64,000 nucleotides of DNA from Ascidia mentula (taxonomy: Eukaryota; Chordata; Ascidiacea; Phlebobranchia; Ascidiidae): contig OX387201.1 of NCBI GenBank assembly GCA_947561715.1, forward strand, positions 13,344,001 to 13,408,000. The letters are read 5' to 3'. The position numbers and the translations under genes are program-made. Below, piece by piece: positions 24,401-37,990 of the stretch. The notes under the pieces are model-generated. The model did no database searches. It saw only the letters and a program-made list of their open reading frames with translations, and was not told where the DNA came from. Every line of letters begins with the position of its first letter. Position 1 is the stretch's first letter.

Positions 24401-25887
24401 TGTTACTGCTTTGTATATGTTACTGCATATTTCACATAATCAGTGTGCATTTGCTTGAACAAATAATGTTTTTGTCGCTTTTTACCAATTTATGCCACAT
24501 ACTACAAACAAAGCCTGTGGGAAAAATGATTATACTAAAAACGTGTGACGCTCGATGCAAAATGCATCTGTGTAAACTGGTGCTGAAGTGGAATGCGTGA
24601 CCGTTCAAAAGAAGAAAAACATTTGCAGCATTTCTTTGAGCGAACCCCCGAACTGTTCCGCTTGACGTCTCCCCCCATAGTCCCAAAACAGAGTCAGGTT
24701 ACTAACAAACAGGCCCCTTTACCGAGAGAACAAATTCCGTGGTTACTCATGCCAGAGGTATGCACGTTTCTTCATCACGAACCTTCAGTAGTCCCGCTTT
24801 TTTCTTGTTTTACGTGTGGCGCGTTACACTAACCTGCATGCCCTGTTTACCGAGCAGAACGAGAAAAAAACTCAATAGTGTTGTGTGCAACGAGAACTAC
24901 AATTTTGTTGGAGCAAAACTGGAATCTTTTTTGTCATATATAACACACAACTATACTCCAGTGGATATTGCGACGAAAAGAATATTTAACAAAAAGCGTA
25001 TTCTTTTTTTGGTGATATTGGCCACAAAAAACCTACTTAAAATAAAAAATGGGTAAGGTTTTTTTGACTTTTATTCAGCAGCAAAACAGATTTGCTGGAA
25101 GTCAAATTCAAAACCCAAGTTGAAATCGTGCTGCTACATTAGATATTCGAGAGATGCTGAAAATGCAGCAACATGGCGTATATAGGCTATACCTTTTCAG
25201 CATCCAACCAAAATAACAAACCGTCTCAAGGCCAAACTTATTATTTAGTAGCCAGATTAGAAAATCAACACAAAATTAATACCACATTATTTGTGGGCCG
25301 CTAGTAATCCTGTCCATGTGATTATTTTTTGCCATCCCTGGATCGACTATGAATGATTAATACAAAAGGAATGCCAAGCCTCAATGGAAGCATTCGGCAT
25401 TGAAGCTTTAAGGCAAAAAGTTGGATGTACAAGAATGTTAAAAAAAATAAGGTGTTTTTAATACCATATAAATATGGAAAGACAATAAAAGTAAAGGTGG
25501 CCATTTTAGCAACAATTTTCTGTCTGCTATTAGTACTGTTTCATCGAGAATGTACTTAAAGTGCATATGACACGTATAAATAAAACATGTTGATAATCAA
25601 ACTAAGAGATGTTCATAACTTTAGAACATTTTTGGCGAAAAAAGTAGCTTGATATACGGCGACTGGTTTCTGAGATACAGCTGATCAAAGTCGCACTTTT
25701 GCCGTTGCGAACGAAATCGTGCGAAAGCGAGATATTGTTGCGTAACGTCATAGAAGGCGCTTCGGTCGTGAGCGAGTGCTGGCAGCAAGCCCAGGAATGG
25801 AAAACATTATAAAACTGGTTTAGCATAATATTGCATTAAACAGGGGACAAAATGTGAACAAGTGCAATAAACGGATTTTATGTTAAT

Positions 25888-25936
25888 TTAAGCTGAAGAC
25901 AGATGGCCGCTGTTCGACCTATTATGTCTTATTTAG
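25888..25936 (-). repeat. Decayed hammerhead-retroposon fragment
   Basis: The segment resembles the ribozyme end of copies A and B (AGACAGATGGCC then a TTCGACCT block on the plus strand). The CTGATGA core and stem II are eroded, so it should be inactive. Confidence 0.5.
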
Positions 25937-26127
25937 ATGTGTGATAATAAAACAGTTACTATGGGACAGGGTGTTGGTGTTCTTGTTGTTACAGCATTAA
26001 TGATCGCTAACGTGATACATGAACTTTTGAAAACACGACAGAGACAAATAAAGAAAACCGACATCATGTATTTGCAGCGGTTTTGGCTTCTGCAAAGTGC
26101 GGTAAATTGTATAGAGTAGACTAAATC

Positions 26128-26172
26128 GCGTACCACTTGAAAAGCTCTCGCGTACCACATTTTGAGAACCAC
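26128..26172. mobile_element. hAT MITE end fragment
   Basis: GCGTACCACTTGAAAAG and ATTTTGAGAACCACTG match the right-end style of the GGTACGCG hAT family at 33073 and 56283. Only one end remains. Confidence 0.45.
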
Positions 26173-27014
26173 TGCCCTATGGTATGGTCTTCCGTTAATT
26201 AGGGACAAATAAGCCTTTGGTTTGTGACGTCACAATGACATACTTTTGTGTGATGCAAAACCCTGTGTGGACCTAATCTGTGGATTTTCCTATGTTTGAA
26301 ACTATTCGATATCTGCATTTTTTCGACGCAAGCGCCTTGTGTGATGTCCTTTTCTTCTCAGCGCAAAAGGTTTACGATTTTTGGTCGCCGCTACTTTTCG
26401 TTTTCTACATTTTTTAGTTTTCTACATTTTTTAGTTGACGTAGAACCGCAAAACTTTGGATACATGTTTGTTGTAGATGTACTGCCTTTAGTTTTACGCC
26501 AAGTTGTCATGGCCGTGTCATATGCACTTTAATTAAAAAAATATTTTTTGTTTATTTATTTTAAAGAAATGTCCTCATATTTGTGAAATTTGGGTAAAAT
26601 TCTGAATAATATGCTTCCAATTATAGACAAATCTTGCAAATAATTAATATTCTGCTTGCGCCATATTGGCAGATAAAAAGAGCGCTAAATAACTGTCGTT
26701 GATATCCAAACGTATACAATAGAAAATATTTAAAAACCACATATACTTTAAAAATGTATCTTAGATATTTAATATAATTGCGAATTTAACAACAAAAACT
26801 TTTTTTTAAAATTTAACATAACACAAAAAAGATTTAAAGTAACGTATTACTCTTTTTTTTAAAAATACTCTACAGACCTGGATTTATCGGACTTCTCCCC
26901 CAACGTTTTTGGATGTGTGGCTTGTGACTGCTTCCTGGCCTGCGTTTGAGCTTTGCTGTTTTTTTGTTGTTTGGTGTATTCTGTGAAAGTTTTGCGGTGT
27001 GCAGTACTCGCAAA

Positions 27015-30000
27015 ATGACACAGTTTTTACCTCCAAATCTCCTGGCTCTGTTCGCCCCAAGGGATCCAATTCCGTATAAACCTCCAACACATCCGGTAAG
27101 CAACCTTCTAACTTTTATTACTTTTAACAGTAAATTGTAGGCAAGATTGTAATGTTGTGTAGTAACGTTGTGAGAAATTTGCCTTAATAGAGTTATAATA
27201 GCATTTCAGTAAAAATAATGCTGCATATTTAGATTTTGGTGATGTTTTGCAGTTAACATGGGAAAAAGATCGACTCAGATCACCCTACACTGGAATTGGC
27301 CACCTTGTAAACTTATTTGAAGACCCGAAAGACACACCACCTCCAACAAGGGGTGAAAAGAAAGCAGAGAAAAAAAAGCGAAGGGTTAGTCAAATTATTT
27401 TTCGTTATTATGCTGTTTATAAAGTCATAAATTGGGCAGAAGTTGTTTTGGGTGGATGATAATTGTGTGATCTGAACAATTTTTGTGCATGTATGAGGTA
27501 TATTAAATTTTTTTACACGGATTGGATTTTTTTCCAATTCATGGTTCGACTTCAGCCAACAATGAGTCTGACTTCACAATGCTGCAGGTAAAGATTGGCA
27601 GAAAATGCATTGGTTTAGATAGGAGTTCTTCATTAAAACGTGTGTAGCACTTGGGTAAATCATTTTGTGGAAAATTTTGTTTGTTTAGGCAAAGCAGAAA
27701 TTGTCGTTTAAGTTATTATGTTTAAGCGAAGAAATAGGACTGGAATTAACTGCAACTATCATGTCTGGCAGCTGCATGGCATTAATGTGCTGGTTAACTG
27801 TCTCGTTAATGGGTAAAATAAAAAAATATGAAACAAAGGACTCAAAACAAATCATAAATAAGTTCTACTAATTCTCTAGATCACTTTCGAAAGTTCTGCA
27901 AAAGATATTAAAATTTGCACAATTTTTATAACTTAGTTGCACACACTAACACAAAACCTAACAGTTAATCTTCAGTTTCTGTCAGCAGTCAGTTTCCATA
28001 CAATCAAGACCATCGCAGTAAAAACACAAACAACAACAAAGTTGCCAGGGTCGCAAGATGCCATTATTTCAAAACGTTTTTCTTCACTTACACTTAAATT
28101 TTTGTTTTTGATGCTTGGTATATACTTACATTCTTCAACAATTTCTGCTTTGCTTAAACGTAAATTTTTTTCAACAAAGGGATTTAGGGTTGCACTACAA
28201 CCGTTTTAGTAAATAACTCTTATCTAAACCAATGCATTTTTAGCCAATATTTATCTGCAGAATTGTGATGTCAAACCAATTGTTGACACGAAGTCTGAAC
28301 CATGAATGGTTTGTAATGACTAACAAATGTTTTGTGTGCCCAAATTTCCTTTCATTTGTGTTGAAATTAGCCAAAATCAAATTGGGTTCCATTGTTGGGA
28401 AACATGTTAAAAATTACTAGCAGTTAATTGCTTCCAGTGTTACATTAAATGTATATATATTTGGAAAATACCTGACAATTGTCCTTTTCTAGCCTTTCAG
28501 CAGGCACCAAATCTTCCTCAATGAATCATCCTAAAACCAAACTGTGTTGTGTCACAACATTGCAAACTAAGATAGACATTAAAAACATTTTATTTAACAA
28601 AATTGAAATATGTTTTGTTTCATTGCTTCTGTTGCATTTTTTCCTTTGGGCATATTTGAATGAAAAACATCAAAAAATGTTTATCTTATCTGCAGACATT
28701 ATAAGTTATTTTAGAGTTTTTTGCATTTTTTTTAAATTAATTGAAGGAAATTCGTTCATAAATATCTAAATTTTAGAAAGATCACCTTAAAGTGCTTGGT
28801 GGCACAACTGTAATGAACACAAAAATATGCTTGTTTTATTTTCTTCAATGTCCAAATGCATTTCGGCAAGAAAATTATGGAGGGCGTAAAATGCTTCCTA
28901 TTGTGCACCACACAAGTACAGCTTACACATGATAATTCTCATTCTGAGAATGATTTGTTTCCATGAAAAGAGTTTTCTACATGATGTCAAGAACAAGGAG
29001 AGCATACAGCATCATCACAGTGACAATTGTTGTTCTGACCAATACATTTTTCACAAAACAGATAATTTATTTATTTGCGTTTTTCCGAATTATGTAAATA
29101 AATACACAGCTATGAAATTCCTGTTGCTGCCAGGCATATTGCAATTTAAAGTGTACTGCTCTTTTGGCATAGAATATACGTGCTGTATTTATTTGATGTT
29201 TTGTCTGCCATGCAACGAGAGATATACCTGATGAAGTCTCGCGGCATGGCAGATGAAACATCAAATAAATACAGCACATATATTTTATGTCAGAAGAGCT
29301 GTACATTTTAAATACACAACTGTTTATCTAACTACATTGTTCCTGTTTCAGTGACTTTTTGGCAGAGCAGTTTCGATTCATTCGTTGGTTTTAAGTTTGT
29401 TAAAAACGTTTTGCCTTACACTGTTTTGACCCTTGGTAAACAAAATGATGTACCATACTTTGCAATGTATGACCTTTGTAAGAGCTTCCAGAAGTTTGCA
29501 TTATTTTTCTGTCTAGTTTCACTGCTAAAGTTTTTGTTACATTTAATTTTCTTTTCTTCTTTTCAAAATTTCCCACCTCTATTAGTGGTTCTGGAATATA
29601 TTCGGAATCGCTCCCTATAGGATCAAATTCGTCTGAAGTGCATGTAAATGTTTTACTGTGTTTTGTACACTACATTAGGAGCAGTAGGTCTGTTATTACT
29701 CTTTTATGTCCAAATATCCCACTGCACTGTCCACTTTCAACTAGTGATGTTCACAGTTTCCAATTACCCGGCCAGGCCGGATCCGGAAAGTTATCAATTA
29801 AATCCAGCCGGATAATTTGGATCCGTCAGTTTGTTAACACCGATTCAAGCGTGTATTTTACCGGTAGGCAAAAATGTTCGATAGCCAAACAGAATCCTAT
29901 GTTAAGGTTAGCTATAGGGTTGCTAATTTTTTAATCTGACCACCTAGAAAAATAAAACGTAGTGGAACAAAAAAAAGCTATGTCCATGTTGTAAGAACTT

Positions 30001-33000
30001 CAAAAAAGTGTAAATCTATAAAACTGGACATAGCCCAGTTTGCTTTTAGGGGGACTGTACATATTTTCAATTGCAAATATTATTTGTTTGTTCAAGATGC
30101 GGGAAAAAGCTGAACAACGAGCTGAGGAAATAAAGGAAGAAGTAAAATCGTGGGATCCACACAATGACCCTGCTGCTCTTGGAGATGCGTTTAAAACTCT
30201 ATTTGTTGCCAGAGTTGTAAGTAAAATAACAAAACATTGCTTTTGTTTAAATGCAAAAATCAAAAATGTATTAGCATTCAAATGTTGTAAATACCCTTTG
30301 TTTAGAACTATGACACTTCAGAGTCAAAACTACGGAGAGAATTTGAAACATATGGCAAGATAAGAAAGGTGGGCCTAAATGATCTCTATTTTTGGAACTG
30401 TTTAAGTCTTGCACACTATTTTACTATAATGATCTATGTTGTTTAAAGGTGTGTATGGTCAAAAACAAAGCCACTGGAAAGCCAAGAGGATATGCATTTG
30501 TTGAGTATGAAAAAGAGCGTGACATGCACAGTGAGTTTTTGAATTATTTTTAAGATATCAGGGGCGATGTTATCATGCAACAAGTAAAATCAAATGAAAT
30601 TGCTGTAGCTTCTACCATCAAGTGTGAACACTAGTTTTAAACAAATAGTCGCCATCGTCGCTTTACAGGAAGTATGTGTTATAAGCAAGTGTAAAATGTG
30701 TACAATTAAAAGAGTGCCATTCACTGTGTTTTGCTGTTTTGCACAGCTTGCTAAATGCAACGATGGCCGCTCGAAAAATTCTTGTCCCCTACTCAAATGT
30801 TAGGTTTGTATTGGTCGACAAAAAAAGTAGAAAAACTCGGATAAAAGGGTAAGGTGGGTTTGTATAAACTTGCCTAAAAGTTGTCAGTGAGAATCTAGTT
30901 CAGACTTAATGTTAAAACGAAAAAAAAGGACGGCCTTGGTACGGGCCCATTATTGTAAATGCGGCTACGGGTAAGAGCCTTAAGTCAGTTTGGGTATGGA
31001 GCAAAGTGATTAAAAACTTCACTAGCAGCAGCAAGTAGGAGGAAAACTTCGCAGGCTTTGTAAGAATTTGTTAAAATGTTGTGGTGCAACTTATTATATA
31101 TATTCGCTATCATAATAAAAGAGTAAAATGCTGTGACAACGTACTGGTAAGGAGGGTGTGAGTGAATAACCAATATGTCTGGCAGTTTTAGTGACAAACA
31201 GTATTACATTGCTATTATAACCCCCCTTTAATTTATGTATATGTGATTTTTTGTCTTAGTGTATATATATATAGGGCACAAAATATAAACTTTTGTTTTG
31301 CAGTCTTTGTGTTGTTTTTGTAAAATTCTTTTCATTAAATAGTGTTTCTTTTCCTTTTTCATTTAAATTTTTGGATTCTGCATCTGTTAAGAAAAAAATT
31401 CATGGTCTATACTAGAATCAATTGCTTGACCAATCAATTGATAAGTGTATTCCGTCCATATAAAATGTATTTTAAGTCGTTTTGCCTAAATCACATTTGA
31501 TAATACATTCTTGTTGAAAGGTGAGTTTTTTATGGCAAAGTCTGTCGAACACCTTTTTGTAATTCCTTGTTTTCAATGTGACATGAAATGTAATCATCCT
31601 ATTTCTGCAACTGGGATCAGTTTCTGATGACCAAAAATAACACTTGTTGTTAATATTGTTAGCTGCCTACAAAAGTGCTGATGGAAAGAAGATTGATGGC
31701 AGAAGAGTTCTAGTGGATGTTGAAAGAGGACGAACTGTAAAGGGATGGAGACCAAGAAGGCTTGGTGGAGGTCTGGGATCCACAAGAGCAGCTCCTGATG
31801 AGGACAGGCCAAGCAAAGAAAGGTAAACAAAATCAAATTAATTTTTAATATTTGGTGCCATCCTGAGGGCCACCTGGGTACAGTTCGGCATGGCACAATA
31901 CAGTCCGTCACACACAGTGTTTTGAACCACTTGATTTTTTTCCTGAATGTTCGTTTTTTAGTTCATTAAGTGCAATCAATCTAGTAAAATTATACTTTTG
32001 TTGCAACTATGTGCAGAGTAGTTGATGAAATTTTGCATCTTGAAAATAAAACGAATACTGACACCGGAACAGTAAAGTACCTCGTAAATTGTGTAAACCA
32101 TCACAAGTTCATACATAACTTGCCGAACATTGATGTTTTGTTTCTTTATTTGTATGGAATTATGCTCAACTGTGCTGGAATTTGCTCTCATCGGGCAAAG
32201 CACATTCTATCCCACCATTTCCCAATAGAACAATGGATCCCAACCGGTGGCACACATAGCCTACCACTGGTGGTGCGCAGCGGCATTCCATGTGGTACGC
32301 GACCACCTTTCTGTAATTTGCGGCTATAGTTTGAATTTAACAAATTGTCAGTGATCTCAAAATGTTTCTGCAGTAGTGTAAACTTGACCATCATCAGCAT
32401 TCAGCCATGTCCCACTATGTGGCCGGTATCATGTAGTTTCGCACTGAGACCAGAAAATAAATGTGCTGTGAGTAGGTCGGGCTTGTTGAATCCAATGGCA
32501 CACATTTCTTTTTACCAATCCAGCAAGTGTCCCCCTCATTTGTGTAATGGAATGAGGAATATGCAATTGGATGATTTATTATGAATGAACCTTTTTAGTT
32601 TGTAACTGTCTCTAAACAACAAAAGTGCAACTAATTTTATGTGAGTTGATTTGGTCAGGGATGAATGCATCACCAGTACTTCAAAGCTGTGACCCACTGA
32701 CTTAAAAAATTGTGTACATTTGTACTTTGAATAAATAGATTTTTATTGCAGAGATGAGAGATCAAGAGATCGTGGGGAAAGAGAACGGGAACCCAGGGAA
32801 CCCAGGGAATCCAGGGAACCCAGAGAACGAGATCGGAGAGAAGAACGCAGAGACTCCAGAACAGCTGATAGACCCAGAGAGAGGTTGGTTACAACCCCAA
32901 CTGATAATAACTGAAGTTTAGTTACCTGACCAGGGATATATAACTAATCGGTTATATGGCTACAGTGAATTACTTTCCAGTTCAATACAAAACCAAATAC

Positions 33001-35208
33001 CAGTAATATGGTTTTGTTTCAATTTTTAAATGACAAAATTTTTAATGATTAAACTGGATTTATTGGGTAGGACAAGGTTTCCCAACCGGTGGTAAGGGTA
33101 CCATAGGTGGTGAACTCAAAATGTTTGTTACATCCCCATGGTTATTTTGTAACACTCAACTAGGTGGTACGCGTTGAAATTGTTTAACCTCCAAGTGGTA
33201 CGCAATCGCAAAAAGGGTGGGAATCACTGGGGTAGGACCTCAGAAAAAAATGATAATAAACTTTTGCAGTGGTTTAGTTTAATGTGCATGTTTTTTTTAC
33301 CACTTATGTAAAAATTTAAATGAGGTTTTAAACCACGCACTTATTCTAGGGAACGACATCGTGACCGTGATCGCGAACGTGAACGTGAAAAGCCCCGGGA
33401 TCGCGACCGTGATCGTGAAAAGCGCCGGGATCGTGACCGAGGTGATCGTGATCGTGGTGATCGTGATCGTGGCGAAAGACGGGATCGTGATAGAGATCGT
33501 GAAAAGAAGAGAGAAACCGACAGAAAGGAGAGACGAAGGGAAGAAGGTGGCGACGGTGGTAAGGTTTTATTTATTGACCCATTTTCTACACCGTGATTTA
33601 CAACACTTGTCCATCATTGCGTGCGAACGTAACTGACATTCAATATAAACTCTGCAACTATGTCCCCTCCCCCAGTAAGTAAACATGCCGATTGATGCTA
33701 ACAATGTTCTTTTCGTATATTTTTCTGTGAGCTGCAGTTCTTAGGTGGTCAAATGCTTGTGGATTTGCCTGATTTAATTTCCACAATGTATGCACGTTGT
33801 CCAGTGCACAAACTTCTTTCTTAAACAATGTGATTTGTGGTTTTAGATGCAAAGAAGGAGGAACGAAGCCGCGAATCACGTCACAGACACCGTGACAGGT
33901 CACGTGAACGAGATGGCTCCAAGTAAGTTTGGGTGTTATGTTAAAAACTTTTGTAGATTTGAAGAAATTTCTTTTAAAAGGAGACTTAAGAGATTTATTT
34001 TGTAACAATTTGAATTTTACCATTCTGATATATCATGTCTTACTTCCAGTCATTTGAATTTCTTTTTTGTAATATGAAACTTTTCATTTTTGTAAATAGA
34101 ATCTAATGTTGCTGTAAAAAAATACATGCAAAAGTAAAATGACATCACACGATCGGAAAATCAGATGTTTATGTTAGAAGTAAACTATGAAAACTATCCA
34201 ATAAGGATAGTAAAGGTGCTAGTGGAAAATATAATCATTAACTGAAGTGCCAATCCCAGTATACATGTTATATGGCAAATGCATAATAGGGCATACATTT
34301 TTGAAACAGTAGCTCGAAAAGCAGTCAAAACAGTATTGTAAATCATGTTGTTGTCATTGTAAACCGTTCAACTCTCAAAGTAGTTCCCATATTCGACGAT
34401 ATTTTAACCTGTATATTTCCACACAGACGGGAACGTCATCGAGACAAGGATCGCGAACGAAGCAACCGTGACGCCTCGAAAACTGACGCAAGCAAGTCGG
34501 AGAGTGAATACAACTCTGACATGAAACCCTCGGCAGAAGAAATAAAACAGGAAAACTTCGACAGAGAAGAAAAATTCAAAGGTATGTTGCTGTGATTCAA
34601 CTAAAAAAATTAAAAACGCAGTAGATTTTTTGAAATGCATTGTAACACAACTTCCAGCAGATATCACAGCTTCGTGATATAACTTTTATTGCATTTTATA
34701 GATGGAAGTGGATATTATGACGGGGATGAGACAAAGGAAAGGAATGATAACGGTTATTACAAAGGTCAGTACTTTTCCCAGCTAAGCTTGGGTGTAAAGT
34801 CTGTAATCGTGTATAGCAGAAAGCTAAGATTAAGATTGGGTTTTGGGTAACCCAAGATTGGGTAACGCAGCTATGTAATCGTGTATATGTTAACAGTCTA
34901 TACCAACTTCATGCTCTCAGACCATTGACCCGCAAAGTACTATAATTTCTGGCCGTGAATCAAAATGTTTGCCCACCCCTTCTGTAGACCTTGTTAAAAG
35001 TTAAATGTTTTGCTCAATAAACTGCAGCTCTCAAGTATTTATTGCCTTCAGGTGAAAGCATGGAGTATAACGAGGAAATAAAGCAAGAGGCTTCTTATGG
35101 CAACAATATGGTATGAATATAAGTTAAAATCTGTCATAACATCCAAATTACCTCTTTTATTTATAGGAAACGAAGGAGGAAGGTTACGATGAAAGTGAAG
35201 AATATTAG
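27015..35208 (+). CDS. SNRNP70: U1 small nuclear ribonucleoprotein 70 kDa
   Basis: A core subunit of U1 snRNP that binds U1 stem-loop I and defines 5' splice sites in the nucleus. Exons: 27015-27095, 27253-27384, 30097-30216, 30306-30368, 30449-30530, 31663-31822, 32752-32883, 33350-33558, 33847-33922, 34427-34581, 34702-34764, 35052-35110, 35167-35208. They total 1,374 nt (457 aa; human is 437), all in phase. The N-terminal [18 protein letters not shown] is essentially identical to the vertebrate protein. The linker carries WDPHNDP. The RRM has RNP2 LFVARV and RNP1 RGYAFVEY, followed by [17 protein letters not shown]. The tail is rich in RD, RE and RS pairs, with an acidic [10 protein letters not shown] end replacing the vertebrate terminus. 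Intron 2 is 2.7 kb and loaded with repeats, far longer than the others. Confidence 0.96.
29168..29290. repeat. Foldback hairpin element in SNRNP70 intron 2
   Basis: GTGCTGTATTTATTTGATG and its complement close a hairpin of roughly 100 nt. The inner pairing TCTGCCATGC / GCATGGCAGA surrounds a loop with CCTGATGAAG. The arms are nearly perfect, suggesting a recent foldback insertion. Confidence 0.6.
29742..29975. mobile_element. Partial hAT MITE, inverted relative of 16671-17040
   Basis: It starts TAGTGATGTTC and runs through the same CCGGATCC-rich block and GGCAAAAATGTTCGATAGCC segment as the reverse complement of the 16671 element. It then fades. No clear right terminus or duplication. Confidence 0.6.
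32231..32372. mobile_element. Partial hAT MITE (GGTACGCG family)
   Basis: The left end CAATGGATCCCAACCGGTGG, then GGTACGCGACCACC and a stretch ending near TCAAAATGTTT, parallel the left half of the 56283 copy. Beyond 32372 the sequence diverges and may be interior of a longer element. It lies in SNRNP70 intron 6. Confidence 0.55.
33073..33229. mobile_element. hAT MITE, internal-deletion form, perfect TSD
   Basis: 157 bp with ends CAAGGTTTCCCAACC and GGTGGGAATCACTG. Perfect 8-bp duplication GGGTAGGA at 33065-33072 and 33230-33237. It aligns to the outer parts of the 237-bp copy at 56283-56519 with the left-centre missing. In SNRNP70 intron 7. Confidence 0.82.
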
Positions 35209-35850
35209 GATTTTAAAAAAAATGCTGCTGCCAGTTAATTTTTTTATCGTGTTTTTGTGTAAATGTCGAATAAAAATTGAGACAGCGATACTGCAGTTAT
35301 GTTCTGTCAGCGTGAGTGTTTGTATCGACTTCTGTGAATTCCAGGATTTAGTTGATGAAATTCAAGTCATGGCTAATTGAATTGATCTAATCTAATGCAT
35401 TGGTGCTTACCTAATCGCACGGTCTTAAAAGGAAAAACCTGGTTTGCAAAAATAACTTGCAGACAAGCACGTTATATGTAGACCCGTGGAAGACTACACC
35501 CATGTAGCTTGATCACCAATTTGTTGTGGTTGTCCGGTCCCTGAGACCATCATTTTGTGGATTTTCGCTATCTTAGAAGGGTCTATACTGAAAACTGCTG
35601 ACTAATATAAACCATAAACTGGCCAGATTTCCAATACGCAGCCTTAATTTTAATATTTGCTCCAAAGTAATGTCACTTAATGTGCATAGGCTTGTTAGCC
35701 TACAAATCACTTGAAAAACATACAGACCCCAAGGCACAGCCTGCCAGGCCTATATGCTCTATTTACCGCCTTCTTTCTGAAGTGTGTCTGTGTTTTATTG
35801 GTTTGAAAACTAAGCTAACAATAATTGTTTTCTGTTGCCATTATTAAACA
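35209..35850. other. Spacer between convergent SNRNP70 and kinase copy 3
   Basis: 3' flanks of two genes facing each other; nothing further recognised. Confidence 0.5.
35269..35274 (+). terminator. Poly(A) signal of SNRNP70
   Basis: AATAAA about 60 nt after the stop codon, followed by an AT-rich stretch. Confidence 0.6.
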
Positions 35851-37990
35851 CTAATAACACATTAAAAACACAAAAAAATAAAACGAAAAGACACCAAATG
35901 CAAAAATTAAAGAAAGCAACTTCTGTTGTGTTCTTATAATGTTTTCGTCACAAACTTTAATGTAATGCTTTGCTTGTTGTTCGGAGGAATCTAGTGCAAT
36001 TTGAAAAGCATTTTTTGCTTCAATGTACAACTTAATTGCATTAATGTAGTTAAAAGTCATTTCGTAAACGTAACCAAGTTTATACAACGAAAGTCCGAAA
36101 ATTTCAAAACAATCTGCACTTTTTCCAAATCGATTCCGCATTAGGTTTATTGCTAATGTTAACGGCATCTCTTGCGACTGTTCATCGTCCAGGACAGATA
36201 AAACATTCTGAATTGATATCAAGCATTTGACCTCAGAAATACATTGAATTCCCTTGTTTACTTTTGTCAGACCTGCTACTTGAAGCCGCAATTTTTCCAG
36301 CCGAGGAATGATGTAATTCATTACAAGATGTTGCTTTGAAGAAAATGGATACCAAGTATTGTCCAGAAATATGTTATTGGTGCAAGTCCTTCTGCGCACG
36401 ATGCAATTTCTGTTGCATGACTTTCCACATTTTACTTTGTTGTGCTAAGCTCTGTTGCCAATTCATAAAATAAAAATGCTGTTGCATGTTTGTTAGAGAC
36501 ATCATTAAATTCGGCGTATTTCCATAATTCAGCAGATAACTGCTTTTCTGTATGCTGTATCAGTTTTTCTTTGGCTGAAATTGCCTTTTCAAATGAGAAA
36601 CTCTTCAAACCATCGACGTACGTTTGAACGAGAAATTTTGTCTCTTCTGTATTCTTAAAGAACTCTAAATGTGACAATGTTAATTAGCAATAAATGGTTT
36701 ATATTTCTTGTCAACAAGATATATGATTACCAGTAAAATGCGGCCTCATGTATGAATTGGCAAAAAGTAAAAAAGTGTCTTCCGATAAATATCAACAATA
36801 TTATCCCAACTCCAAAGCATATTATCGAACAGCTTTCTGTAAAGCAGAAACCTGCAAAACAAATATGGAGATTGTCATGAAAAAGTTCCAGTTACTATCA
36901 CAACATTTGTTCCTATACCCTCTTCTACTTCCTTCTTGTTAATTTTCTGCACTTTCTTCATATTTGATTTATGCTTTTTTGATTTTTTACGGCGTGTGTA
37001 TCTTAACTTGGCTCCCGCTCCCGCTACCCCTGCCGCACAAGTGCTTGAATCAATAATCGCTTGTAAATTTTAATACGGTAAAGATATATAAAACGTAATA
37101 TACATTTTAAAAGTAAGAGATTAAAATTATTGTTTAGATTCCACAACTTTAACAAATTAACCTTGCACTTTTTCCAAACAAACAACTTCGGTCGTGACTA
37201 ATTTTGTATTTGTTGCAAACCGCTTACTGGTTTATTGCAGTTGTTTTTTCACCTGTTTTAATTTGTTGTGTGTGACGTTCGTCCCGAACTACTTCCACGT
37301 GTTGCGCTTCACTGCGGGTCACATTGTTATCATCGGCAAACACACTTCTTTCCATTTTTGTTGCTGTAAATATGTTAGGTGTTAATGTAAACAAGGGGTT
37401 TTCGGTGTGTGTACACAAAAAATTGCAACCGTTTATTTCTTGCGGAATGTTGACAGTTTCATTTTCAGTTGGATTTTCTTGCCCAAGATTTCGAGTCAGG
37501 GTTGAACTCTGTGACTCTCCCACGCCTTCAGTGAAAAATACATACCGTAAACATGTTTTCACAAAAAAAGGTTATTTCACATTACCTTCAAATCTTCCGG
37601 TTTTTGTGTTAAAATGATGAAGGGAAGTCATTACATTTTGGTTGTTTGGATGGTGGATTGTTAAGTCTATCGCACTCAAAGCATCAGTAACATGGTGCCG
37701 GATTATCTCTTTATTTTGTATGCTCAGAAGTTGCATCAATTGATTTTTTACATCAAACATCTTTGGACTGAGGGTAGGATTTTGATTCCAACAAGCTTTC
37801 ATGTTTTTTTTTGGCTTTATCGAATGATATTTTGTCCGTAATGCACCAACCTTCCTTTTGTCGTTGAAGGACGTCAAGACATGGTCTGTCCCCTTTGCGT
37901 ATGGTGCACAAAATGGACTCCAGATTGCCTAGTGGATAAGGCCGTGATCCACCCATGACCACATAGACTACTATTCCGTAAAAGTGACAT
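35851..37990 (-). pseudogene. Broken third copy of the RIPK-like kinase-TM-TPR gene
   Basis: Recognisable parts in order on the minus strand: kinase C-lobe (GIVVYVVMGGSRPYPLGN, then CWNQNPTLSPKM) at about 37990-37615; linker exon near 37560-37430; membrane-span exon near 36855-36735; helical tail 36670-35851. The whole N-lobe and catalytic loop are missing. The C-lobe is split across two frames. The tail frame ends early at 36432 and resumes in another frame near 36380. The next copy to the right (38902-41700) is its closest relative, so this is a truncated tandem duplicate. Its 5' break abuts a fragment of SNRNP70 sequence (37989-38052). Confidence 0.75.

Larger units (their letters stand above)
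24323..27014. other. Intergenic region between SLC6 and SNRNP70
   Basis: About 2.7 kb without a supportable gene. It holds a worn ribozyme-repeat copy (25888-25936), a hAT end fragment (26128-26172) and a short tandem duplication of an 18-bp TTTTCTACATTTTTTAG unit near 26399-26435. The rest is AT-rich with chance frames only. Confidence 0.5.

Noticed and set aside
29168-29290. Calling the hairpin a microRNA gene
   Set aside because: Arms are too perfect and long, and the loop resembles other foldback repeats; more likely a mobile foldback without small-RNA evidence.
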